In this document: piece by piece, positions 32,157 through 46,487 of the stretch
Position numbering within the stretch: position 1 is the first letter of the stretch
How the letters are laid out: each line of letters begins with the position of its first letter
Source of the DNA: Prostheceraeus crozeri
Lineage: Eukaryota > Platyhelminthes > Polycladida > Euryleptidae
NCBI GenBank assembly: GCA_907163375.1
Contig: CAJQUW010015454.1
Location: 1 to 64,000, forward strand
Length of the DNA stretch: 64,000 nucleotides
Direction: 5' to 3'
Notes under the pieces: generated by a model
Seen by the model: the letters and a program-made list of their open reading frames with translations, nothing else
What the model was told of the DNA's origin: nothing
Databases searched by the model: none
Position numbers and translations under genes: made by a program

Positions 32157-35100
32157 GCATGCACAACATCGTGGAAAAGAATATTCTGATTAGAAAAAAA
32201 CGGATCTTAAATCTTCCAGAGGATGCCTATTACTCCAGACTTGGTTCTGTTGCAAAATGAATTCTAACAGTTGATGATTGGGACACATCATTAAGAAATG
32301 GCGAATGATTAGAGCATAGAACAATCACAATTCAAAGCAAATTTAATTTTAAGCAAAATTGCCATAATGCTGCAAATAGGTTGTTTTTTCGCATCGTTGT
32401 TGTTAAATGCATTTTATCTGTATTTTCTAACCAGCAGTGTCGTTTTCGTTGGGTTTAACATTGACATCGGAATGGGGCGTATTGCCCATTTTAAAAATAC
32501 AATCGAAAAAACAAAACGTATAACTTCCTCATATCAGTTTGCTTGATTTCAAATAAAATGAAGTATTTCTTTCATGTGATAGGTAGATAGCTATTTACTT
32601 CATAATTCTGAAATATCCCAAAATTACGCGCGCTATTCAAATTTGCGACTGAATGGTTTCGGAGCGTGTTTAAGCGATCATTGAAAGTTCAGTCGCATCA
32701 ACAGAATGCATTAACTAGAAACACTTTGTTCACACAACATATGTTGATGTATTCGTACATATGCTTAACATGTATGATGTTAGTGTTGTCCGATAGTTGA
32801 CAACACTCAAGTGGAAACAAATTTATCCCATGTTTTGTGCCACGCTTTATTGATTAATTGTACCACCAGCCACTCGTCCCGATTTTGTGTGAGACGTCCC
32901 GATATCTTGCCGGATTGGATCCGATGTCCTGATTATTGGCTTCATAAATTAAGTTCTTTCAATTTTAGGATCTACTTTTCAATTTACTATTCATCTGTAA
33001 GTATAATTAACTGTGACAACATTGTGACGTACCGGTAAACCAATTCAATGTGTCTTAAAGGCAGTGTTTTAAATATATAGTTGACCAGTCGTCGGGAGAT
33101 CCATCGACCGTTTCGAAGGCGCTGGACGCCGAAGGCCCGTCTGACCTGTTAAACTTTTTACTTAACTTTTAAGAAATCATCGACCTAAACTTGGGGAGTT
33201 TTCTTTAACCCACTCTTGTTAGTGTTTTAAATGTTCGTTTTTAGTGACCACGTGTAAACTTTTGAAAGACACTTTACATTTACTTCCGAGGTGGTTTTGC
33301 TACCTCTTATGCACCAGCTTCTTTAGGATGCTTAGTAAGAGATGCCGTTAATTGGATTTACATGTACATGTACATCTAGAAAGAACCTGCATGATGTTAA
33401 TAAGAATGTTAGAATCTTGAAGCTATTCACATTCGGTAGAGTATCACGAAAGAGGTTATTTAGCAGCTTTCAGTTTTATTAGCAGATTGTCTAACGTGGG
33501 ATTGGATGACTGGACATCAGAAGTCAGAGTCTGTACATTACACCAGGTTACTACTTTAATGAAATGTTTGTAGAACGATTCAATCGTTGTGTGTATGCAC
33601 AAGCTACTATTACATGGCATTTGATGTTCTAATAAGATTTCAAATATAACAAAACTTTTTGAATTATAAAATGCATCACAGACCTCTAAAAATGTTCTTT
33701 AAAAATGATAGCGCCATTTATTATGTGATTGTTGCAAAATGTGGATTCTCAGTGTAGCATGCTTGAACATTACTCAGTGTGTCGAGGTCTATTGCACTTC
33801 TGAAATAATGATTATGAATAGGGGCCTATAGCAAAATGCATGTCCATGGTCATCACACACTAAATTGGCAAATGGGGTGACTTAGGAGAGCGGATGTGCC
33901 GACATAACTGGACTTTACTAGAGCAACTAAAACCATAAACCATATGGTTTTTGTTTCAAATAATGAACTTTTCCTGCTAACATGGTTTCAGTGTGCTGGA
34001 ATCCTCGCAGATATTCATTCTTGGACATCATTGCTTCTATCATATTTGTATTTTATTGAAATTTTTTTTATTTTATTTACTTGGAATATTTATCATGTAA
34101 TTTTTCTTAAAAGTTGTAGTTCATGATGTTCTCTGTTAACTACCAGACATTCCAGTATGCTAAGATATCACAGCATCATTGCTTTTCATATAGGGTGTAA
34201 TAGGAAAACGGGATTTTGATGATCGATTATGCTGTGAGTCCTTCCTTATTCAGAGAATGTCATGACACAAACTGTGTGCCATTCGTTAACTCGGTGATGA
34301 GTGGGCGACTAGCTGACTCGAATTGTAATCCCCATGGCAACTTGAACTTGAAGAAAAACAACACATGGAAATTTTTGCATAAATCTGCATCCGCCTAGAG
34401 CTTTGAATTTTGCGTGAATTTACCTTTACAATCTCCATCCTTGTCACTTTTTGGATCAAATCAAATGTTTCTTTACTTTGCCACACTCACCATCAAACCC
34501 TTATAAAGTTATGCGTAATTGAATGATATTGAACTGAAAAAGGTAAGCCAATGTAGTAACACTGTCGCTGTTAAGAAAGTAATGTGGTCACTGTCAACTG
34601 CTGTTGTAAAAACATCCGTGGGAAAGTGTTTAATGATTCGATGCATTTTATTTATGCAATTTTTATTATAGTCGACATGCATTCTCTTAGATTGAAATCT
34701 GAGTCGGGCTTGATGCACACAAGATAATCCTTAAGGCATGCAACCAGGAGGCTATGCACAAGGTGCGACAATTCAGCTCCCGGGACGGTTAAAATTTTTC
34801 GAACTAAATCATTGAAACTCACCCAGTAATGCAGTCTATTTTTTTCAATGAGACAACAATTGATGCCTATCAATGCCGGCTACCTATCAATTGATTTTCT
34901 CGGAATTTTAATGTCAAAATAATTTGCCGAAAAAATATCAGCTTTTTTTCATCGTCAAGATATCGTAATTTCCTTTAAAATAGGCATCCCGAGTATTATT
35001 CAATTAATTAGAAAAACTTGATCATCTGGAATATAAAATTTAATTACAAATTTCAACAACCGGAACTCCGTTGTTTCGCCTACTTTATATACTCCCATAC

Positions 35101-36088
35101 CCATTTTCCTATCCTAGTAGTTATGCTCTGCTTGACGCTTTTGTATGAAATTTTGTATTTCCACTATTCTATGAAGAACTTGATCAATATAAGTTATTCA
35201 TTGAACTTTGCTTTGCAGTTCGCTGATTCTGCAGCTGCTTGACCGAGTGGCGTCTGATTATTGATCCATACACTCACCAACACACTGACTTTGGAGGACA
35301 TTTCCGACTGAGACTCCCTTTGACTATTCGTAGTTGTTCCTTGCTCCTGCGCTTCTCCCTCCTGTATTCCTCGTTCCTGTGTTGCCCTATCCTGCAGTTC
35401 TCATTCGTGTATTCCTCAGTTCTATATTCCTATTCTCTACGATTTGTCGAATTACTGATTTGAAACGAACATCTGGAATATCCCAAAGGACTTCGGTTGC
35501 AATTTCTGGTCTCCATATTCGCCTGCGCCATCTATCTGCCGTTATCTCATCTCTTCCTCCGCTTCCTCAGATTGTTGGTTATTCATGGTAAGGATCTGCA
35601 TACATTCCAATTTATTTGGGCTCCTTCATCTATTCATCTTGTATCATGAATTTATAACATTTATTTAATTTGAATGGACGCGGCTAACCACTGACCGGGA
35701 AAATAACTTTCGATGCTAAGTCAATAAACTTGGCAATATATCATTTTTGGAAATGCAAATGAAGTACTATTTGAATATATTTTCTGATACATAATCTATG
35801 TTTATTCAAGCCTGCAATTTCATTCATGATCTTACAGGCGAGGCCGCTAGCTCTACCTAACATTTGGAAAAATTGCGCTCTCAACTGCGCCTTGAACATG
35901 TTTCGCCGAATAGTGGACTCGGATGGCCAATATTGGAACAGAAATACTTCTAAATGTGTGTCGAGTAAGTCGATTTATTTGACAAAAATAAAGGAAGCAG
36001 AACTATTTTAGCTATTGCAAAGGCTGTTGACTATGTAAATTGGTCAATTATTAGCTGTAACAATATTGAATTTTGATGAGTCATTGCA
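32157..36088. other. No firm gene; possible exon candidates
   Basis: A frame with a good acceptor and donor at 35839-35964 (ending GQYWNRNTSKCVS before GTAAGT) and a low-complexity open stretch at 35239-35590 lie upstream of the MULE-like region. They may belong to it. A GC-richer patch occurs at 33090-33150. None is certain. Confidence 0.3.
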
Positions 36089-37604
36089 CCCAGGAAATTC
36101 GAACAGTACGATTTCTTCGATGGATTGATGTTTCGATCATCTTCTTTTTTTCACCCATTAATAAATGTAATACATTCACTGAAACTATTTCCCAAAGATT
36201 CTGTACCTCCATCATGCATGCGACTTCATTGTGTAATACAATTCGTCCAATTAAGATATCTGCTTTCAGACTGTCAGGAGTGCCTTATTTGTATTCTTCG
36301 AGGTATCATTAGAAACGAAGCTGATCCTTCTGATGGAATCGCGAAATTGTATGGACTTGTGGAATCATTCGTTTACGTAAATACGCAGATGCAGACGCTA
36401 CTGAACTACTTTCGTTTCTAATAGAAGATACACATTCAACGGATTTGGTAGAAAATGTTTGCAAAGTGACACTTTCTTGTTCTTCACAACAGTCCCATGA
36501 GAGAGAAGATGTCGAATATGCAACTTGCATACAATTTTTCATACACCCATCATCTGCAACCTCCCTCAAGTATCATATCGTCGAAGAGTTCAAACGAGTC
36601 GAGAGCACGTGTGACGAATACATGAATTTGGCAATTGAGAAGAAAAGCCTGATTGCCGCTAGCAATTTTCTGCTATTCCAGGTTCACAGGTGAGTTGGTA
36701 GCTATTATGGGTTACGATATTACTAGCAAAGTAAATTAGTTGCAGTGTCGCGAGCGCAGTCGTGTTTCGTGGCGTGCACGTGTCTTTCCTTGCATAGTCC
36801 TAGTCTCACTTCTTTTTCTTATTGACAATGTTGCCATTGTAAAATTTTATTTTATAATAACTGTGATGACTCCATCTGTTTTCTCGATTACTTTTATCCA
36901 CGCTTAAAATTTTAATTGAGTCTGCATGTTGTTATGTTTCCACAGGCGAGTTGATGACACCCAGATTGAATTCCCTTTTAAGAAGACGATATTCCCGTGG
37001 TTCTCACGAATTCTGCACGACTGCTCAGCAGGTACGCGACATACGTCGTTATCATTGCCCATCCATTGAAAAAGTCCATGCCAATGACCAGATAAGCCTC
37101 CGACGTACTGTGGCATTGTCCCGTCAACAGCCTGATTCCAAATTTGTGTTATTCAAGGACTTTGGTGAACAACGGCGCGGCTTCGACGAAGACGACTTTT
37201 TTCTCGGCATCATGGACGCAAACCAACGAAGAGCCTTCACGACATTCGGCGAACGTCTTGTCTGCATAGACTCTACGCATGATATTTCCAAGTATCAGTT
37301 GAAACTGGTCACCGTCATGGTAATTGGTCCTCATGACCAAGCTTTGCCGGTCGCGTACTTGTTGACAAATCGCGAAACTTCTTCAGTCCTGGCTGCAATT
37401 CTTCGAACGCATCCGAAGCATCATTGGCAGCTTGAATGTACAGCACTTCATGACGGACGATTTCGGTGCATATCACACCGAGTTTTCTCGTGTTTTTGGC
37501 GCACCAGGGCAAAAACCGATTGTGCCAGTGGCATTACCATCGCTCGTTTGAAAACGATGATCCATGAATCTATTAAAGGAAACGTGGGCCGGCTCCTGAT
37601 GTAA
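36089..37604 (+). pseudogene. MULE-type transposase region, frame-broken, with a possible intron
   Basis: The clearest part (37020-37430) reads VRDIRRYHCPSIEKVHA..., DEDDFFLGIMDANQRRAF, VCIDSTHDISKYQLKLVTVM and ALPVAYLLTNRETSS. This matches the MULE catalytic fold with first Asp in CIDSTH. After a frameshift near 37440 the next motif is FMTDDFGAYHTEFSRVFG (second Asp); after another, LCQWHYHRSFEN (the C-WH-R motif). The segment at 36089-36689 is open in two frames with a shift near 36365 and ends at a GTGAGT donor. A TTTCCACAG acceptor lies at 36945, suggesting a 256-bp intron. The zinc-finger and SWIM parts were not seen. It is either a dead Mutator-like transposon or a decayed host gene derived from one. 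Confidence 0.65.
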
Positions 37605-40600
37605 GCATACTGACTAGACCCTTTTCAAGAAGATAACCAAAAATGGTTCATCAAATAGATAATAAATAGCGGCTGACGATGTGGAATATGGGGAATTGGT
37701 AAGGCAGTTCCATAGCTGTATACATCACCGAACCTCACTTTCATCTCGCATTATTTTAATCGATATTACTTTACACGGTCCACGTGAATGGCTGTTTCAA
37801 CATCGTTTTGGCAGTCCCGTCAGTACAAACTGTTTCTCGAGCCTTCCATAAAAACCTTAAGTATGAACACCGAAAAGTCACAATTTCGGCTCGATGAAAC
37901 CATCAAAGAACTCGAAAAAGGAGTAAAGAAAATTTGACAATTTGCATAGCCCTTCATACTCTGAAAAAAAAAAAAATAAGGTTAGAAGTCTCGGGATGAT
38001 AAACAACGGCAATAGCATCGATTTTCTCTGATCTTTGCTCGGATTACAACTGTTGATAGGATCTCCAATCGAGTGTTTTAAGGTATCTTCATGGTGACAG
38101 CAGCGTACACTGTAAAAAGCTGCGAACTGCACCATGTTGCTTGATCACATGCTCTCGCCTGCCATATCTGTCCAACATATGTTGAGCTGTGATTGGAATG
38201 CAACCGAAATTCAAATATCCGATTTGTGACATATACATTCTCTTTTTGTGTCGCAGATTTAAATTTCCATCTCTAGGATCTTTGAAATTTCAATTCAGGC
38301 GATTGTTTCCTGATTTTTTATTAATCATTTCTGGTTCAATCTGCACTTTGAGTTTCCTGAACTTCGCACCTACAAGTTTATAGCTCAAACCAACAAACTT
38401 CTTGGATTCATGATGAGACGAATATTTACAGTTTGAAATTTGTATGACCGTGGTGTCTGACTGTAATTAGATCGTGTTCTTATGCGTACATAGTGTGAAA
38501 AATAAGCGTCAATCGTCTGTGTACGATTGTCATGTAGGGAAAGTCTCGCTAATGTGATATGCACACCATAGGGACCACAGTCCAGACCATGGTCACACAA
38601 ATCAAGTGTAATCATCTATCATAGAGATGTCTTGTGTGCACTACAAATGTAACTGTACATAGGCTAGTCTTGAAGATAAGTGATTGGAAGTGATCAAAAT
38701 AGAAGAACGCAGATCAGACTTCACATTCAGGAAACTCAAAGTCTCTGACCATAAACTAAGTCCAGCTCCCAGGAGTTATTTTAATGTGATTATTGTATTT
38801 TTTTCATCTGTGGTTGTTACATATATTGTAAATATTCATGCGTTCGTAAAAAATGTTTTGTATAATTCTCCGTCCATGTAAATGTTGTGTAATAGTTCTC
38901 CGTCAATGTAAATGTTGTATTCTAGTAACTTTGAAGCGCCTTGTATAATTTGCATTTTGGTCATGATGCGCAGTACAGTTTCCAGTTGATTCCGCCTGAA
39001 ATGATTGATACCTTATCACTTATTTGCTTCGTTCCTCCTTCGAGTTTTGAAACTTTCACTTTATGCGCAAGTACCTGCACGTTCATAAGTACGATTGTGC
39101 TGATGCTATATGCCCAGCAGTCATTCAGAAGGTCATGTGAAATTTCCATTTTGAACATAATTACATGTAATTTTCAATATTTCTGTCTGAGACCGTGTGG
39201 ATTTATTATATTTCTGTGATATGTGTTGAGCTCTCTTTCACGTCTTACAGATTTCACCATCCATTGGTAAATATAACCAGCATGCCTTTTTTATGCAGTC
39301 ATGCATGAATTTATTTTTATCAATTCAAAATATATTCATGCTTAGGTGACATAATATGATGTCATCAAGAAACGCATATTGAATTAGCAACTTTCTTTTT
39401 CTTCACGATTCAAAATTAAGTCAGCATTATGATTGTTTTTGTTGAAGCTCATTGGTATTCCAAGTCAATGGAAACACCTAAAATTCTGTAAAATAAAAGG
39501 ATTTCATTACTGTGTATTTTTTGTTGATAATTTTATTATCATAACATGTTCTCTTTTGTTGTTTTACGGTCGTATTGTCAGTGTATGCATGTATATCAGA
39601 ATAGTAGTGTTATTGCTTTATGAGCATGAAATATACAGCATCCGCTTGTTCTTTTCTGGGGAATATTCCAATTGTTGAAGCGATTATTGAATATCCATGT
39701 ATAGAAAGGCATGTAAGTAAATCAAAAATTGTATCCTAATGTCATCTACAGGTATTGACCTTCTTTCGAAGCGATTGCGAAAAATCGACTTGTAGATAGT
39801 AGGCATACTTTTGGAAGAAGTCCTATACGCGAATTTGGAACGAAGGTCTTAATAGCATTTCACTGCCATATTATACTAAACTCGAAAATACTAGAATTTC
39901 TGCGATGTCAATTATCACTCACAAGTCAATTCAATGGCAAAGTAAATTCTTTTCATTGCAGGTCAGCTATTGGCATAATGGTTTTTTTGGAAGCTGTGAA
40001 CCAATAGTTCCAGATATATGCGTGGTGGGTTTTATATCCTGACGCCGCCATATCTGGAGATACTGGTTTATCGGCTCGCGCATCTGTTTCTCCTAGCCCA
40101 AGGCAGTACTCTCCGGTGAGTCAAAATTCAATCGCAAATGAAAATTATAAAATCTGAAAAAATAGTCCCGTACAATAAGTCATTGCTCCACTTAATAGTG
40201 AAATGATAGGTGGTGATTGTCTTGTAAAAATAGAAATGTGAACTGTTATATGACAACTGAATAGCTGTAGGCACATTACATGGCTACGTGTTTGGCATGA
40301 GAAATCCTTGAAGAATAATGAAAATAATTTTATAAAATTTGAATTGGTTAAATGACAACTTGTAATTTGATTATGATCTAATGCCCAAGCTATATGGTGT
40401 ATCGTGTGAGAAATCTCATACAAATGAGACTCGACCACCGTTGGCCTACCATGCTGCATGTTCCATTCTTGTGAAAAATATCATCTTCATATATCTTCTG
40501 GAACATGCGCATGTGCATTCTGATCAATTTGATAGCATTTCACATTTCGATGGATGACTGTCAACCATGAATGAAAGTTGATTCCGGAGATTGTGCGGCA

Positions 40601-42018
40601 AGCCCATCTTTGAAGAGGAGTGCATCAAAAATGTGAAGCACGACGATGCGCATGCAAATATTTTAGATGGATTCCAACATGATTTCCAGGTGAACATATG
40701 CGCCAAGGATGTATCGTTTCAACAGGTCACCTTTGCATTCAGATGTCTGTAGACCCGTGCAATTGCTCAAATATCGACAATTTAGGCGGCAATCACTTAT
40801 GTTGATCGCTCATCATCTATATGGTCCGATACATCTCTCTTTATTGTATCTCTATATAAAACATTGGGAACGCACATATCGGCGTTGTGTAGTAGGGGAA
40901 AGAAGGATGCAGTATTGAAGAGCGATTTGAGAGACGCCATGTTGCTGACTCCAGCTATATAGGCCTATATATATGTGTATGCTGCGGACCAACAATTGTT
41001 ATGAAGATATGACAGAGGTAGGAGCGAAAGCGCAATGGTCAGCTCCTAGATTCGATGCGGCGATGAGCCATAATTCCCACTAAAGTAGAAGGACGTGTTT
41101 GTGGTGAAGGGGTTAATCGGCGGTCTTTATATTCGCCACGTAAGCCTTTTCCGCTTTTGCAGCATGCACTGCGAGAGTGTCAAGAGTGTCAAGAGTCCAA
41201 CAATTCAAAGCAGAAGAAAGAAATATTAGACATAATCATGCTACCTGGTCTCTTTCGATCGATATGCTGCGCGTGCCGCACGTCATGAGATGGCGCAACT
41301 AGCTCAAGTGTACAAATAAAAAATGCCATTTATTGTCCTGCGTATTGCATTGTCATTGGATATTTATGAGAAGATCTATCATCGAGGCACAATTAGTTGC
41401 AATTCCAACGCAAAATATAATATTAGAAATCTATCGATGAATAAGCGTATCGAATCATGCTTCAAACTTCACATCCAGTAGCATAGCGGCATAAGCTCAC
41501 ACATCATTGAATTCATGATCAAGATGATAACAGCAAAACAGCTACTTTCCACACCATGGTGGCTTCCCTATCGCATTAATTTTTATTTTTTTTGGGCTTT
41601 TTTTTTTAAATATTTTCATTAATGTGTTTCTTAAGTTACGTTGATGATATCTTGCAGCATACTCTATGATATGTATAGTTGAGTTACACACTTTGTAACT
41701 CTGCAACACTGGCTAATCATATAGACATCGTGCTATGATATAATAAATTGCAATCCAAGTGACCTATCCACCAATACCATTGCTCTTAGATCACCAGTCT
41801 GATCACCAGGATGGTTCCAATTGATTATCATCCACAAAATCAAGCCGCCTTGCAATATTGGCCGCAAGTTGTTGTCTAACACTTGGATCTGTTGGTTTAT
41901 ACGTATAACATGACGCCAGTGTCGAAATCTTCATCAGAATGCACTCTCAAAGTCAGTGAAACTATATGTAAAGGACGGTTAAACCCTGTGACCTATAGTG
42001 ACATAAGGACATCTATGC
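37605..42018. other. No gene recognised in about 4.4 kb
   Basis: Contains a 23-bp-arm imperfect hairpin at about 39998-40070 (CCAGATAT arms) and two adjacent copies of a 32-bp unit with TTCTCCGTC and ATGTAAATGTTGT at about 38866-38927. Remaining frames look random. Confidence 0.4.
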
Positions 42019-43018
42019 CGGATACAAGTGCACCTCTATGGAGGCTTGTTCCTCTTCTAATGTGTAGCAGTCTCGTTATATCCTCCGCTGATGGACCAAA
42101 TTGCTGCTCTCCCTAAAGTCAAAATCAAGCTTAGGAAAATTCCGTCTTTTGATCAGTACAAGTTCTGGGTCATAGTCATCGACATCAACAACTAGCCTTC
42201 ATGTTACTGTTCGAATGTCTGTTTCTGGGTAATCGAGTAACCTTTCTGCAAATTATTGATTTTTTAGTCGGCATGTCTGGAATTCACAGTCGATTGAATA
42301 CATTGGAATTAATAGATCTTCAAATGATTTTTCCAGATTTTATACTTGCTTTGAAAGCATCATGCTCTTGCTATTGGCTAATTTTTCCATCTTCTCAGGA
42401 GATATTTATTCTATCATTCATCGCATAATTCAATTACTGCGTTTAAATACATCAATTAAAGTTGGTGAGCTGTTAATTTAAATTCTTGAAACTGGTTTCA
42501 TAGAAGTAATAGGATATCATTCGACGGATACAAGTGCACTATGGATGCTTGTTCCTCTTCGAATGTGAGCAGTTCTCCCGATATCACCGCTGATGACACA
42601 ATTTGCTGCTCTCTAAAGTTAAAATCAAAGTTCAGGAAAATTCCGTCTTTGAATCAGTACAAGTTCTCAGGTCATTAGACACGAACATCAACAACTCCCT
42701 AATGCTAAATGTTCGATTCGTCTGTTCTGGGTAATCGAGTAAACCATTCTGCAATTTCATTGATTTCTTAGTCGGATTTCCTGGAAATCAACAGTCGAGT
42801 GAATTACATTGGATTAATAGATCTTCATAATGATTTTTCCAGATTTTATACCTGCCTTTGAAAGCATCATCGCACTCTGCTATTGGCTAATTTTTCCATC
42901 TTCTCAGAAGTTATTTATTCTATCATCTCATAGCATAATTCAATTACTGCGTTTAAATACATCAATAAAGTTGCGTGAGCTGTTAATTTAAATTCTTGAA
43001 AATGGTTTCTTAAGTAAT
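42019..43018. repeat. Direct tandem duplication of about 493 bp
   Basis: 42019-42510 and 42525-43018 align end to end (GGATACAAGTGCAC at the start, GTTAATTTAAATTCTTGAAA near the end). They differ by frequent single-base insertions and deletions as well as substitutions. Neither copy has a convincing frame. Short inverted words (GGTTAAACCCTG before, CAGGGTTTAAC after) flank the pair. Confidence 0.9.
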
Positions 43019-43349
43019 ACGCGTCTATCCATTCGTCCAGGGTTTAACAGAGGATTGTGTGCTCAGCAACGATCTTCTGCCAAATTCATGTACAAAATGG
43101 ACAGATGACACAAAAGGAACTACATAAGTGATCACAATTTGATAGATATTACTTTGAAAATTAGTATTAATTACAAAGGAGGTTTTAATAAGCCTACTAA
43201 TTTGAGGACAAAAGATATGAATTATTATTCGACGAGAATTATACAAATTCGAAATTGAGAGGACTAAATCAGCTGAATTCATGATAAGTCTTTTGATGAA
43301 GAATTTGAATTCATGATAAGTCAAAATACAGACAGTTATCACTTCCTAT

Positions 43350-45182
43350 TTTAACATATTTACAATAAGAAGATGAGAATTCGAAAATATTACAATAAAA
43401 AAGTAGGAAATCCCAGAAATGAAAACGACTTACAGCTTGAAGAATGCTGGAAGAGATATCAAGAAGTGAAGGAAATGATTGAAAAAAAAGGAGAGCACAT
43501 GATGAACAGAAATAAAAATCGGATGGAAGGAAATGCATAATCTTATGGGAAATTGCATTATATCACAAATAAATGAAATAATAATTGAAAACAGGGATGA
43601 AGTTTCGACTTAATAATGAGTCAGCTAGGAAACTTTGGGAGGACTTTTCCTCTGAAGAAGTTAGGTGCAATAATCTTACATCGACGGTGAATGGCGTCTG
43701 ATTCAATGAAGTTTTAATGGACATGCATCACAATTACACAACTCTATTGAAAATAGTTGATTTTCATATAAATGGAAATAAAGTTTGTAAGGCAATAACA
43801 ACTCAAAACTAAAAAAGCAACAGGTTTTGGCGGAATAACTGCAGAAATGTATAAATCCTGAGTGGGTGACCACGACAATCAGATATTTGGTTTACACTTC
43901 AGTAATATGTCACTAAATAGCTCTCCTCATCAAAGAGAACAATATTTTATCAGAAGAGCAATCTGAATCTCAAAAGAAAGAAGATTAGAAAAAGAAAATT
44001 ACAAAGGCAAGAAGAAAAGTGATCAATTATCTCATAGCAATAGATTTCCAAAATGTTTTTGATTCTAATATTCTATTTCTGTAGCAAAAGCTGAAAAATT
44101 GAGATGTATGACAACAGAAGCGAAGAAAATAGGAATGATCATTAAGGAACGAATTTACGAAATTAGGAATGAATTAGATTAATTCTAGATTAAGAATTAG
44201 ATTCCTAGAATTTAATAATAACAGAATTGATGAATTTGGAGGTTACCATATCTTACGCGAGAAGAAATTGATTGAAGTTGGTGATAAAGAAAAGATGAAT
44301 GTGATGAAATACTTGGGTATTAATATATGTTCTACAAAAGAACACTTTTTTCAAAGAGCACCTCAACGAAAAAAATAGAAAAAAGAGAAATTCAAATTTT
44401 GGATTAAGTACCCGATATCTTTTAGTTGTCAGAATAGACAAGCAAATACATTGTGAAATTTTTTGGAATTCATGCATGTTGCCAACTAGCCTATACCACG
44501 CAGAATAAGTTCATTGCCAATTAATGAAAATTCAACAAAACCAACAAGAATAGAAAATTCTTCACATTTATGCTATGCTTGCCATCTTTTCATCGGATGA
44601 ATTAATTAGAGAATAAATGGGATTACCGAATCCGGCATGGAGAGACAATGTACAAAATTATACTTCTTTATCGTGTAATGACTAACTAAAATGAACTAAG
44701 ACAGATGATAGGAAATGAATAGGAAAATAAAATTGACTGGATAGAAGACTGTTAAGTGGTCTGAAACGGAATTCACATAAATTTTGAAAATTTGGAATAC
44801 TATTAGAAAAATGAAATAATTAAAATGCCGGTATATAATTCTAAAGATAACGAATATATGAAATAAAAATTCAAGAAGAGATGGAAACGAAAAATATTGG
44901 ATTCAACTGAGTATGGAATTTGTATTACGAGAAGATTGGAGCTGCATTGCTAAGCGATCGATTAGGAAACAATGATGATAAGGAATGCGAAATTTGTCAT
45001 GAAATCGAAGATTTAGAACACGTATTAACGAGTTGCAAAAAATCGAAAATGAAAGACTATACTATGATATAGAAGCTCTAGAAATTGAAACAATATTGGG
45101 AATCAAGGAATTGAGACAATGCGAGGAATATCGAAAGAGAATACTTAATGACTTATTTGAAACGAATAGAAATAGTTTATGA
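43350..45182 (+). mobile_element. Old LINE with C-terminal CCHC finger, many stops
   Basis: Frames on the plus strand, interrupted by stops, contain in order: an N-terminal linker region (LNNESARKLWEDFSSEEVR), a reverse-transcriptase entry motif (KKATGFGGITAEMYK, about 43808), KYLGINI, and a C-terminal finger CEICHEIEDLEHVLTSC (about 44988) of the C-x2-C-x7-H-x4-C type seen at the end of many LINE ORF2 proteins. The final stop is at about 45182. The FADD core was not seen. The copy is very A-rich and old. The clade is unclear. Confidence 0.6.
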
Positions 45183-45786
45183 TAATTTCTAATATGTTGT
45201 GGAGGTGCATGCCAGGGTTATAAGCCCTCCTATAGGCCGTTGTATGATTTGGAGGCTGAGTATAGTTAGGGGTTCTTTCACTGCGTCATATTGGAAAAAA
45301 TCAAAATTGACATTTAAGTAAATAAGTAAGAAAATTATTTCTAGGAAGAAAATTCTATTCGAGGAGGAGAAGGGCCGCTTGGAAAAAGATGGATGATACG
45401 AGGATTGGACAAAAAAGTCAAGAAATAAATCAAGACGAATGAATGATTGAATGACTTAAATTGCAAAAATGATTGACCTAAGAACTACGAAAGAAAATGA
45501 CCAGAACTAATGTAACTGATAGATTGTAAATAGATGATTGATCATTGTAAATAATTCATATGTAGAGCTGACAAAAAAATCAATCTATAATTAATTGAAA
45601 GTTTGAAACTCTGAGATACCAACAGCGGGTGCACAGGTCTTCAGAGCTGTTACACAGTTCGCACAACCTGAGGCAGTATATTGAAAATATCTATGAAAAT
45701 AAAATATCTTGAAGTATATTCTCTTGAAGTAAAATTGTACTCAGCTATTTCGAATAATTTCCTGTGAGAGTTACAGTAGTTGTGAC
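45183..45786. other. 3' flank of the old LINE, nothing else recognised
   Basis: A-rich on the plus strand. It may contain the LINE's 3' UTR. Confidence 0.3.
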
Positions 45787-46310
45787 AAGGAGGGGAGAAT
45801 GGGGTGACATGGCAGTGAACCTCTACCAGAATCTGTCATTAGAAAGAGAATATCCGAAATAGGCCCCTATACGGTAATAAATATTATCATATCACGAAAA
45901 CTTCTCTTAAATTGTTTTTCCTGTTCAGGAAAGGAAGATGTTTTACATTGTTAAATACATTTTGAATAAAAATTTTTGAAATAATTTGTTTTGCATTTTT
46001 GAAAGTTACTGATCTTTTCATCGTCCATCATCAATTTCAAAAACTGCTACACATTTGCAGGTTGATAACTCAAGAACCTAATAGATAATGTGGATTTGTT
46101 GAGATTGCTATTGCCTTGAAACTACAGCAAATTTATTTCAAGAAGTAGAATGTGGTGACACGGTAGGAAAAATGGGTTGACATGGCAGCCAGTCGATTTG
46201 TGTTCCAGTGATTCCTGGCTATAATTATGAAAGAAATTCAATCATTCAGTAATAAAAATGGTAAAGAATGGCAAAGAAATGGTCATTCAGTAAATATATG
46301 GCTCCACCAC

Positions 46311-46487
46311 TAAATAACTTCAAAAGTCTTTGTGGCGCTGTAAGGATTGTATTGTTCGGGGTCACAGCACACAATGCTCAAGGCCTCTGAAAAGAGAGAC
46401 TTGAGCTACACCACGCGTACGAGTGAGAGCTACAGATGTACAGTATTCATACAAACATATCATGCAAGACTATATCATGCTACACTA
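46311..46487 (-). repeat. LTR, downstream copy
   Basis: Nearly identical to 49354-49530. The ends are unusual (TAGTGT...ATTTA rather than TG...CA) if the 5-bp duplication marks them correctly. Confidence 0.9.

Noticed and set aside
35239-35591. Two overlapping plus-strand frames rich in Ser, Leu and Phe
   Set aside because: Low-complexity CT-rich DNA gives these; the opposite strand is GA-rich and equally uninformative.
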